60,000 nucleotides of DNA from Bolinopsis microptera (lineage: Eukaryota; Ctenophora; Tentaculata; Lobata; Bolinopsidae), in assembly GCF_026151205.1 (NCBI RefSeq), contig NC_087082.1, forward strand, positions 5,031,908 to 5,091,907, written 5' to 3'. Below, in pieces: positions 46,046-55,700 of the stretch. Each line of letters starts with the position of its first letter. Position 1 is the stretch's first letter. The notes beneath the pieces are model-generated. The model was not told the origin of the DNA and made no database searches. It saw nothing but the letters and a program-made list of their open reading frames with translations. Made by a program: the position numbers and the translations under genes.

Positions 46046-46259
46046 CTAACTACGCATACTTCCCTTCGTCACACGTTGTTCAATAATAGGTCTCATATGT
46101 TGCTGATACACGTCTCTATAGCTGGGTAACAATTGCGTGACTTCTAACGCAAGCTGGCACAACTCACGCGTTACGTCGTCACGTGACAGTAAATCGTCAC
46201 GTGATACGCCGCGGTTCCAGGCTTCGCATACCATCCACGCAGCCTCGTCTTCTGGGAAC
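46046..46259 (-). CDS. TEX11: TEX11/ZIP4-like gene, final exon
   Basis: Acceptor TGATGTCTCCAG before 46259; phase 2 in (AA|G, Lys). It encodes FPEDEAAWMVCEAWNRGVSR, then CQLALEVTQLLPSYRDVYQQ and ends SMRS-stop. This follows the C-terminal block of vertebrate TEX11 as I recall it (an E-x-LW-x-x-x-x-AWN-x-G motif, then a helix with a conserved YxxQM). TEX11/ZIP4 (SPO22 family) is a TPR-type scaffold of the synaptonemal complex and crossover machinery in meiotic nuclei. A GTTAGT donor overlaps the stop, so further splicing is possible. Confidence 0.7.
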
Positions 46260-46332
46260 CTGGAGACATCAGGGGTTGGAGTTGACATGAAGTGTTGGAG
46301 TGGGCATCAGGAAACCGGTTAATTATTACTAA

Positions 46333-46873
46333 ATTAATATAGTGTAACTAACTGGTTACTTGATAAATATAGTGTAACTAACTGATTACTTGATAAATAT
46401 AGTGTAACTAACTTGTTACTTGATAAATAAAGTGTAACTAACTTGTTACTTGATAAATATAGTGCAACTAACTGGTTACTTGATAAATATAGTGTAACTA
46501 ACTTGTTACTTGATTAATATAGTGTAACTAACTTGTTACTTGATTAATATAGTGCAACTAACTTGTTACTTGATAAATATAGTGTAACTAACTGGTTACT
46601 TGATAAATAAAGTGTAACTAACTTGTTACTTGATTAATATAGTGTAACTAACTGGTTACTTGATAAATATAGTGTAACTAACTTGTTACTTGATAAATAT
46701 AGTGTAACTAACTTGTTACTTGATTAATATAGTGTAACTAACTTGTTACTTGATAAATATAGTGTAACTAACTGGTTACTTGATTAATATAGTGTAACTA
46801 ACTTGTTACTTGATAAATATAGTGTAACTAACTGGTTACTTGATAAATATAGTGTCACTAACTGGTTACTAAC
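46333..46873. repeat. 30-bp minisatellite abutting a splice donor
   Basis: About 18 units of AACTAACTKGTTACTTGATAAATATAGTGT type (shown in parts: AACTAACTTGTTACTTGAT, AAATATAGTGT). On the minus strand each unit reads CAAGTTAGT or CCAGTTAGT. The last unit runs straight into the donor of the exon at 46874 (CCAA|GTTAGT). Confidence 0.9.
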
Positions 46874-47005
46874 TTGGAGGCGTACTGAGACCACAGCTTG
46901 AAGACCTGGGTGAAGTCAGGCGTATGTTTGCTCAGTCGAATAAACAGTTGACTAATAGTATTCCAGTTCGGCTCTGATTCTTGTAGGTGTTTCTCTATTG
47001 CATAC
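46874..47005 (-). CDS. TEX11: TEX11/ZIP4-like gene, exon
   Basis: Acceptor GGTTCTTTTCAG and donor GTTAGT; phase 2 in and out. It encodes YAIEKHLQESEPNWNTISQL, then FIRLSKHTPDFTQVFKLWSQ and YAS. An all-helical TPR-like segment between the two conserved TEX11 blocks. Its phase matches both neighbours exactly. Confidence 0.7.
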
Positions 47006-47654
47006 CTGAAAAGAACCAACAAGTGAAACTAAAGATAAAACAGTTCAAAACTAAATTAACCATAATTTCTCTTTATCACACGTGCTATAAGTATAAATCA
47101 GAACAACTCAATATTCAGTGTATTTGGCAGGTTTTATTCAAACCTTCAGTAGATATAATAATGATTTCAATAACGATAACGATACTGGAAAGTTGCAAAA
47201 TAAGCCGAAGTCTTTAAATACAAATCTAAGTCTAACCCATTTTAGCACATTCCACAACTTTAAACTTAAAATACCTTTTTGTCTTCAAATTAAATAAGTT
47301 GATAATAATATTCATAATCTACAGGAATTGCGCTGTGTTATACGCTGTTTGCTTGGTTTAAAGTTTGCATCAGGCGTTTTGTGTATGACCGTGTATCACT
47401 GTATCACTATCACGTGTAATCTTTAGTCGTTCAATTCGACACTAAACGATCGTTTTTACCATGTCAAGTAACGCGGCACTATACTAATATATTTACTTTG
47501 ACAGTTCACATTTCAGTTAAATGAGCCTGTGCTCATTCCTGTATAACTGCCATCATTGTCGTTCTTACATGCCCTTCAGTTGTACGAGAGGTTCATACTA
47601 ATAGTCTGTGTTCATGCTAACACAAAACAACATCTCCACTTTTAACTTTTGACT

Positions 47655-47765
47655 ACAGCGCGTGGCGGAGTAGAGTACGTGGCGGAGTAGAGTACGTGGC
47701 GGAGTAGAGTACGTGGCGGAGTAGAGTACTTGGCGGAGTAGAGTACGTGGCGGAGAAGAGTACCA
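47655..47765. repeat. GTGGCGGAGTAGAGTAC minisatellite
   Basis: About six 17-bp units in an intron of the TEX11-like gene. Nothing else was recognised between 47006 and 48311. Confidence 0.85.
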
Positions 47766-48311
47766 TATTTCACCAATTAGTCAGACCAGTAGTTACTAGT
47801 TACGCATATATTATTGTGATATCATTATAAAAAATACGCACATATTATAAAGTTTGAAAACCACTAATTAGTGTGTTGTAGTTGAGATCAGGTACTTACG
47901 ACATACCGCTAATGTAGCTGGGTTTATAAAGTTAATTTATAGGAATACTCACAACAACAGTATTTACTATTTATTATCTTTGTGAGCTGTTTGTGAGTTT
48001 TCGTATTTTATTTTCCGCTAATTTGGTTATTGTTATTTTTATTTAAAACACTCGCGGTGAGTCTCAATGAGATTAGATATGAGCTGCCTCATTCTTTTAA
48101 ATCGTTATTGTGACGTTTTTGTGTTTCCACAATTTCTGAACTTTTTTGCAACTCTACTTTTTTGCAACTCTACAGTCTACAGTGCAGTGGGGCTGTCCTG
48201 TTTAAGTTTTATGCCTATCCATATGACTCGATGTCTATTCTAAAATGCCTATTCAAATGACTCAAGGCGCTCAAGTTTGTTAAAAAGACATAGAAAGCAA
48301 CTAATAGGAAC

Positions 48312-48441
48312 CTGATGGCGGTGTGGGAGAGGGCGTGGTCGGTGCTGAGGGAACAGATCCTGACAACCCTGTCTAGAGTTCTGGTTGTGGTGTAGGGCAC
48401 GGTACTGACACACTTCACTAGTTCTCCTGCTTCCGGCACCT
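48312..48441 (-). CDS. TEX11: TEX11/ZIP4-like gene, exon
   Basis: Acceptor CTCTATTAACAG and donor CAG|GTTCCT; phase 1 in, phase 2 out. It encodes EVPEAGELVKCVSTVPYTTT, then RTLDRVVRICSLSTDHALSH and TAI. Vertebrate TEX11 has at this position a helix with the pattern L-E-T-I-A-x-L-A-x-x-x-x-x-H, which the second half follows. Confidence 0.7.
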
Positions 48442-49619
48442 CTGTTAATAGAGTCGTTAATTAGGGTCTTACGTTGGTAATTCGTGGGTGATACGTTGGT
48501 AATTCGTGGGTATTGGGTAATACGTCGCGTGGGTAATACGTGGATAATACAGAAAAACACCGATTTTCATTTACTGCGAACCCCGATTTACCACAGATAT
48601 ATTTCCCCCAAATTACGCAGTTATACTGTAGGTGATGGTGATGTTGAGCAGGGATACAGCCCTCTTGTATAAATTCACAAGAGGACGTGGCCATTAATCT
48701 GATCACGGGCCGTTTTTGGGCCGTACCCTGGAAAATAAGACCCTGATGAATTGATTTGCATGGGTAGGATCGCACGTGCAAAGTAGGGTAGCACGTGCAA
48801 AATAGGATCGCACGTGCAAAGTAACAGTAACACAGAACAGCTAACTCACCCAAAATCATTAATCTTATCAAGACGACCAACCGTTAATATTCCCTACAAC
48901 GTGTTTACGCTGGATAATATACTGCATATACTTATAATAAGCTACTTATTTGATAACTGAGGCATTATTTCCAAAGCTGGAGTTTATAAAATACTCCCCC
49001 AGATTCGTATGTCAAATGAACCGCCAGTACAAGCTTGTGACAATTGCAGATTACTTTCAGAATCGGACGTGGTTTGTAGGATTATTTTCATGCTTTAATA
49101 CTTTCAACACTACTTTATAACCTTTGATCTCAACAAGATCAAAGGTTTCCTTGTGGCTGAGTTAAAAGATTGTGCAGTTTTCCTTAAATTATGGGTGAGA
49201 AATGAAAACGAATCAAAGATAGTTAAGACCAGAGAAATCGTTGCTGACAGGATACTCCTGAAGAAGAACAGTGCGACGAAAGTGAAAAGGTTTGAGAGTC
49301 CACCCACGTAACTGGGTCAGTTTGGCTTTGTAGAGCATGTAGGCAAGTTTTCAGGTTCTAATAAACATGGACGAACTCTACAAGTTGCACGACGCGCGTG
49401 GGATTCGGGGTAAGTATGGAGTGATGACTCATGATCCATACTTTTGCATTCAATTTTGCTTTATTCTTTAGTAACTATAACTTGTTTAAGACTCGACAGT
49501 CAAGTTAATATTTTAAAGTTAATATCCCTTTTCTGTCTGTACTCTGTCTTCTCACTATTTCGTCACGAAGTGAGTACAGCTGCATTTTATCGCTGTCTAA
49601 TTTTCTGTTATGAACACCA

Positions 49620-49750
49620 GAATACACCCCCTCACCCCTTACCTCCTCACCCCTCCTCAGTCCGCACCCCTCATCCATCCCTCACCCCTCCTCAGTCCGC
49701 ACCCATCACCCCTCATCAGTCCGCACCTCTCACCACTCACCCCTCTCCCA
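49620..49750. repeat. CACCCCTCCTCAGTCCG tandem repeat
   Basis: C-rich imperfect repeat (CACCCCTCCTCAGTCCG units) 20 bp from the donor of the next exon. The Pro/Ser-rich frames over it are artefacts. Confidence 0.8.
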
Positions 49751-49769
49751 TCCCCCTGTACTTACTCAC

Positions 49770-49889
49770 CTAGTTTAACAGCACACTCCAGTTCGTAGAG
49801 AAGTAACATCAGGGTAGTTGTCTGATCTAGGTTATCGTTACCTAGCAACTTGAACTGGGAGATGTGCCCCATGGCCGAGTGTAGGTGCT
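49770..49889 (-). CDS. TEX11: TEX11/ZIP4-like gene, exon
   Basis: Acceptor CTCTATATTTTCAG before 49889 and donor GTGAGT after 49770; phase 1 in and out. It encodes EHLHSAMGHISQFKLLGNDN, then LDQTTTLMLLLYELECAVKL. The LLLYE(F/L)E-x-x-x-KL pattern is characteristic of TEX11 family members. Its intron side carries the 35-bp minisatellite. Confidence 0.75.
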
Positions 49890-50440
49890 CTGAAAATATA
49901 GAGGGAGTGAAGGATTAACTCCCTCTGAAGATATAGAGGGAGTGAAGGATTAACTCCCTCTGAAGATATAGAGGGAGTGAAGGATTAATTCCCTCTGAAG
50001 ATATAGAGGGAGTGAAGGATTAACTCCCTCTGAAGATATAGAGGGAGTGAAGGATTAACTCTGAAGATATAGAGGGAGTGAAGGATTAACTCCCTCTGAA
50101 GATATAGAGGAGTGAAGGATTAACTCCCTCTGAAGATATAGAGGGAGTGAAGGATTAGCTCCCTCTGAAGATATAGAGGGAGTGAAGGATTAACTCCCTC
50201 TGAAGATATAGAGGTAGTGGAGGATTAAGTCCCTCTGAAGATATAGAGGGAGTGAAGGATTAACTCCCTCTGAAGATTTAGAGGAGTGAAGGATTAACTC
50301 CCTCTGAAGATATAGAGGGAGTGAAGGATTAACTCCCTCTGAAGATATAGAGGGAGTGAAGGATTAACTCCCTCTGAAGATATAGAGGGAGTGAAGGATT
50401 AACTCCCTCTGAAAATATAGAGGGAGTGAAGGATTAACTC
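49890..50440. repeat. 35-bp minisatellite whose units carry a splice acceptor
   Basis: About 16 units. On the minus strand each ends CCCTCTATATCTTCAG followed by AG, that is, pyrimidine tract plus CAG. The unit touching the exon ends CCCTCTATATTTTCAG and provides the real acceptor. Confidence 0.9.
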
Positions 50441-50545
50441 GGATATAATGAGAATATCTATAACTAATATAATACATGTTTATATTAATATAAGTTTGAT
50501 ATTTGGCGCCTGTGTTTAGTGAAGATGTTGCTTTCCCATGGCAGA

Positions 50546-50772
50546 ACGTGGGTAACAGTGGCCTGGGTAACAGTGGCCTGGGTAACAGTGGCCTGGGTAA
50601 CAATGGCCTGGGCAACAGTGGCCTGGGTAACAGTGGCCTGGGTAACAGTGGCCTGGGTAACATTGGCCTGGGTAACATTGGCCTGGGTAACAGTGGCCTG
50701 GGTAACTGTGGCCTGGATAACTGTGGCCTGGGTAACTGTGGCCTGGGTAACTGTGGCCTGGGTAACAGTTTA
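50546..50772. repeat. 15-bp minisatellite
   Basis: About 15 units of GGTAACAGTGGCCTG with A/T/C variants. Open in five frames (e.g. repeated GNSGL), which is a by-product of the 15-bp period and not a gene. Confidence 0.9.
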
Positions 50773-50775
50773 TAA

Positions 50776-51060
50776 TTGGCAGGTTTTTTAGAAATTCTCA
50801 GTAAGGTTAACCGAACAAAATACAAAAAAAACGATCCAATAATTTCTGGACCACATTTAATCGATTGTGCGGTCAATAAAATTCAGAGTTCCTACTTCCT
50901 AGTGTTTCGAGTAGAAATACCGCGAGGTAAGGAACTTGAGTTATACTTTCAAGGTGCCAGTCATACCTCACACGAACAGGCCAAAAGGGGTGCTCTTTGC
51001 CTCGCCGCCAGAGTAACAAAGGGTATTACCCTATTCAGTGACAAAGAACCCCATCTGTAA
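50776..51060 (+). CDS. Orphan open frame, weakly dsRBD-like
   Basis: About 94 codons on the strand opposite to the TEX11-like gene, inside its intron, after a possible acceptor (TAATTGGCAG|G). It contains DPIISGPHLIDCAVNKIQSS, FRVEIPRGKELELYFQGASH and SHEQAKRGALCLAARV. The last part faintly resembles the C-terminal helix of a double-stranded RNA-binding domain (K-x-A-K-x-x-A-A-x-x-A). There is no ATG at its start. It could be a retrocopy or transposon piece. Confidence 0.3.
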   Translation: MAGFLEILSKVNRTKYKKNDPIISGPHLIDCAVNKIQSSYFLVFRVEIPRGKELELYFQGASHTSHEQAKRGALCLAARVTKGITLFSDKEPHL

Positions 51061-54000
51061 CAGGGTACAGGAAGGTGCTAAACTTTGGACCTGTAATCTG
51101 TAGAAACTTGATGACTGGGGCCGTCAAGTGAATTACCGTGATCATTATTTTGAGCATTTGACATTTTTCCTTGTTGAAGACTGATCTCCGTTCTGTTTTA
51201 TAGTTTAAGTTCTAATGATATAGTATAATCTTGTTTTGGTTCAACTTAGAGTTCGATTCTTTTACATCTAAGCCTGTCCAGCTTAGATTTAAGTTCATCA
51301 GGGTTGCGTTAACAGCTAAGGTTTTCTTTTTCCCTGTTACCTTTATATACCTTGACATGCAGGAACATACATATGATATTACATATGATTACATATAATA
51401 TTACATACTGTACTTCCTTCCCCTTGCGTATTACACGTAAAAGCAGTAACAGCAATACTTGTTATTGGTTGTGTGAAAGGATAGTAAGTTTTTCAAAAAA
51501 CCTAAAATGTGGGGTTTTATAACTCGATTATACTTAAAAAACACCCCGATACTGTGAGAGGGGTGAAATTAAATATTATTTTGATAGTTTGCGGACAGCA
51601 ACTACAGCACTTGACTCCTTGGTGAAACTGGTGATTTAGTTCCGGAGACCGGAACCATGACAGATCACCTGATTCCTCTTACTTCAGTGACCACGGCTGT
51701 AATACTAACAGCAAATAGTATGATTTATTTACCGTGCATTATTAGCAACCTGGAGATTATGAGCGGATAATTCGGACCGGGAGCGGTGATCTGGGAGCTG
51801 TTACGTATCAGTACCCCAGCTTGAAACTGATATTTTATTGTCAGGATTATTACAGGTGGATGAGTTGTAACTGATACCACTGTGACAGTAACAGTTAGCA
51901 GCTTGATTGCCCCTGACCGACCAATCTCCCACTACTTTAATGGCCAGGCTGTATTATCTTAGTAACCATAGTAACCACAGGGCTGCTTTATCTTCACTAA
52001 AGCACGCACTGAACCCCAAACAAAGGTAAATTGGACGTTTCCCCGAAACCAGGCTCTCAGCCGTGCTGAGACGTGTCTTAATGAGAGTTGGTGACCGAGG
52101 TCGTGTTTAAGAGGGTGGTTTGGAGGAATGTCAACTCGTTAACTCTATTTAGACAAGCTTTTGTCGTCATTCTCTTTCCGAGAACGGCTGTGATCAGGTT
52201 TTTGGTCATAGTCGCCACTCCTTTCTCTGCAATGTTGCCACTCCTTTCTCTGCAATGTTGCAATGTTGCTATTTTTCTGTAGCTTCTGAAGCAATCTGAA
52301 GCAATCTGACACAACGTCATGTAGGCTGTTTCGGAACTTTTTGTTAATGAGGTTTTATCACTTGACTCTTGTTTAAGATGTTTCTCTCATTAACGCTATT
52401 TATACTACTACTACTACTACTACTACTATGTTTCTATCATTGAAGCTATTTAGGAAAAGCTTTTGTCGTAGTGAGATTTTGGGTTCGATTTTTAGACCTT
52501 TAAAAAGGTTGATATCCGGCATTGAATGTAAAAAATCTGATAACCTCAGAGTCATTGTACGAGGTATTACGACGAGATTATAATTTGTTCTTGAGAATGC
52601 CAATATCAATAATCTTACTGAACGCACCTTTATTATCACACAGGGTTACTGCTACCACTTCTATTAAGTCTACTTTTCAGCTTTATAATGAACTATACTG
52701 ATATTTGAGTATCATTTGAGTATTATAATTATAAATGACTGTAACAACATAACAGCAGTTCCCCACTTAATTACCTAATTAAAATACCAATACTATCTAC
52801 TACTACTACTACTACTTACTACTACTACTACTACTACTACTACAGCTGCTGCTGCTACTACTTCATATTATGGAGATGTCACTTTCAAATAATAAAACAG
52901 TTGGTAGCAATGGTTTCTATCACTGCTACTGAGTTCTGTTAACCAATCACAATACAGTTTCCTTCTCATTTATCTGAGGAGCGTCTCTCATTCATCAACT
53001 CGAGTGCCCATTCCTGAGCTTCCAATCATTCTTTGTCGTAACAAAACTTTAATACTATCAAGATGAAACGTATAGAGCACGTTTCTGAAGGAGAATATTT
53101 CTGAAGGAGCACGTTTCCCAATCACGGGCCCGCTTGATTGGGAGTGCAGATATATATACAGTTACGGTCATCTCACTATCTCATTGCCTTTTTCCAAACG
53201 CCACAGAGACTGCTGTAAATTGAAAACCATTTTCTTGAATCTATGTAAGTAGCTGATCATTTTCGTGAATCATAGGGACACCAGACATATAAGTAGCTGA
53301 TTAACTGAAGACATTACACATGAGACCACCAGTCGATACAGCTGAACAACTCCCAGTGTGTGTTGCTATGCGTTGCTATGGTTACAAGTCACGTGATCTT
53401 GCAGGAGCCTGGACAGCTGCCCTAATCCCTATCTCCTGACCTCATGAACACCAAAAATGGGATATTTCCATCTCCGGGTTTAAAAGTTGTGAGATATGAC
53501 AGGAAATATTACTGTAGATATTTATAGAGATAGTGCGGAGCACTATAACATTAACTAATATTATAAACCGGTTAAAATATGAAATAGTTTGATTTGTAAT
53601 ATCATCATATCATGACATGCTGTGGTCACTGGTCACTGATCACTGATCACTGATCACTGATCACTGGTCACTGGTCACTGGTCACTGGTCACTGGTCACT
53701 GGTCACTGGTCACTGGTCGCGTGGTGGCCTCAGTTAAATTTTGGTCGTTTTTCCTCAGAGACCAGAACATTGCTATCGTATGTACATTGTACATCATTTG
53801 TCCTCTAATTATCGATTTCATTCATATAATTGAATATCTCTCATCTGCTGAGGTTATTTTCGCAAACAACTGTGGAATGTGGATGAGCTACGCTATGATA
53901 GTGAGCTCATTACTGAAATTAACTCCTTGTTTAATATCAAATTGGGAGGAAATTTTGGGATTGTTGAATCCTTAGATCAGGGTATTTTAGTGAATCACCC

Positions 54001-54852
54001 ACCCCTCATTTACCTCACTACCCTCGCTAGTGTCACCACTCTTAAATCAGGATATTGTTCAGCCTACTCAACCTAGTATTATCAAACTGGTGGGACATAG
54101 ATTGGTCGTATGATCTGACTGTTATCTCGTTAATCTTCCTCTCCCGACCCATGACTTTGCTAGCTACCATCACGCGACTTTGCTAGCTACCATCACGTGA
54201 CTATGAGATAGAAACTGTTTCTCCTAACCATGATGCTGGATTGGGTCTATTGGCATAAACCCAATTCTATCAGAAAGTAGTTCATCAGGCGGATTGTACC
54301 GAGTCAGAATAGTGAGGATTATTTCTGCGGACAATATTTGTATTTTGTTTACCATTCTAATCCGTATAATTTTCCTAGTTTCTCGCGTGAATCGTAAACA
54401 TCGGTATTGCGGAACAACATATTCTCCAACGTAAATGTTTTGATATCCACGTACATTTTTGACGTAGTTAGAGAGCCCCACTGGATTTTTTATCAATATT
54501 TTCGTTAAACGCAATTGATTAATCTAAGATGAGTTGCAAATCTTGAAATTTTTAATTAATCAAGTGGAATTATTGACTGGAGAGGGGGTCTTGAAACAGC
54601 TTATTTGGATATCTTATATGATCTCTAGAATAAACTAAGGCCATAGTAACTTAGTAAGATATCCTATACCATCATGCGGCACAGTTTTGTCACATTGACA
54701 AAATATAGAGAAGTCTTCTGATTAAAAACAATTATTATTTCATTACGAATTAAACAATATTTTGAAATGTCACCGAATTTTAAGATTGGTGGATGATCTG
54801 TTCAAGAATATTTTGGCAGTGAATGACAAATACTCGAATGAGAAACCCCTAC
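51061..54852. other. Intron of the TEX11-like gene, repeats only
   Basis: Contains (TAC)n tracts (about 52407-52430 and 52797-52862) and a 7-bp minisatellite, GGTCACT/GATCACT, at 53625-53720. A minus-strand frame at 54224-54514 (contains GYQNIYVGEYVVPQYRC) looks somewhat protein-like but has no start codon or splice support. Confidence 0.5.
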
Positions 54853-55018
54853 CTGAAACTGTAATCTGATTGTCTGTCTGGTCCGCTAGTTGAAGACAGG
54901 CGGCCGTCATGAGCAGGTAACAGTTCCTAATTCTCTGGTAGTATTGCGGAGTTAGAGGCGTCTTCATGCGTGTTACTAGTCTCGTACACTGTTCTAATAG
55001 CTTCTTCATTATCTCGTA
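54853..55018 (-). CDS. TEX11: TEX11/ZIP4-like gene, exon
   Basis: Acceptor CTCAATTTTCAG before 55018 and donor GTAGGG after 54853; phase 0 in, phase 1 out. It encodes YEIMKKLLEQCTRLVTRMKT, then YYQRIRNCYLLMTAACLQLA and DQTDNQITVS. The C-(Y/L)-LLM-x-A-A motif is a typical SPO22/TEX11 helix. Phases agree with both neighbours. Confidence 0.7.
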
Positions 55019-55114
55019 CTGAAAATTGAGATTAAACTAGGTTAATTGATTATTTGTTAACGTGTCTCTCTGAACCATGGGTAGGAAAAAAACCTTAACC
55101 CGGTAACCTTGCTG

Positions 55115-55455
55115 ATATGCAGCCCCCCCCCCTCTTCATACACCCCTGCTGATATGCAGCCTCCCCCCTTCTTCATACACCCCTGATGATATGCAGCCTC
55201 CCCCCCCCCCCTTCTTCATACACCCCTGCTGATATGCAGCCCCCCCCCCTTCTTCATACACCCCTGCTGATATGCAGCCCCCCCTTCTTCGTACACCCCT
55301 GCTGATATGCAGCTTCCCCCCCCCTTCTTCATACACCCCTGCTGATATGCAGCCCCCCCTTCTTCATACACCCCTGCTGATATGCAGCCCCCCCCCCCCT
55401 TCTTCATACACCCCTGCTGATATGCAGCCCCTCCCCCTCTTCCTACACCCCTGAT
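55115..55455. repeat. C-tract minisatellite
   Basis: About ten units of roughly 32 bp: a C-tract of 5-11, TCTTCATACACCCCTGCTG, ATATGCAG. It lies in the intron just upstream of the previous exon. The Gly-rich minus-strand frames over it are artefacts. Confidence 0.9.
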
Positions 55456-55531
55456 GATATGAATCCTATCTGGACAACATTATATGTTTTCTGCACATTA
55501 ACTTTTCTCATGGCATGCTTTGGACCGGGGT

Positions 55532-55700
55532 CCGGACTATACGGCGTAATACTCTACGGCGTGAGACTCTACGGCGGGTTAGGTTAGGGTTAGGGTTAGG
55601 GTTAGGGTTAGGGTTAGGGTTAGGGTTAGGGTTAGGGTTAGGATTAGGGTTAGGGTTAGGGTTAGGGTTAGGGTTAGGGTCTTACGCCGTAGAGTCCCGG
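55532..55700. mobile_element. Small inverted-repeat element containing a telomere-type array
   Basis: Ends CCGGACTATACGGCGTAA (left) and the complement of CCGGGACTCTACGGCGTAAG (right) enclose about 17 TTAGGG units (about 55577-55679). A second ACTCTACGGCG occurs inside the left end. No flanking duplication could be fixed. Confidence 0.7.

Noticed and set aside
50364-50876. Proline/leucine/arginine- and GNSGL-repeat frames
   Set aside because: A 15-bp repeat is open in several frames on both strands by arithmetic. No start or splice support.
53721-53975. Hydrophobic plus-strand frame after the 7-bp minisatellite
   Set aside because: No ATG and no splice partner; opposite to the TEX11-like gene and without similarity.
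55136-55454. Gly-rich and Pro-rich repeat frames
   Set aside because: Produced by the C-tract minisatellite and open on both strands.
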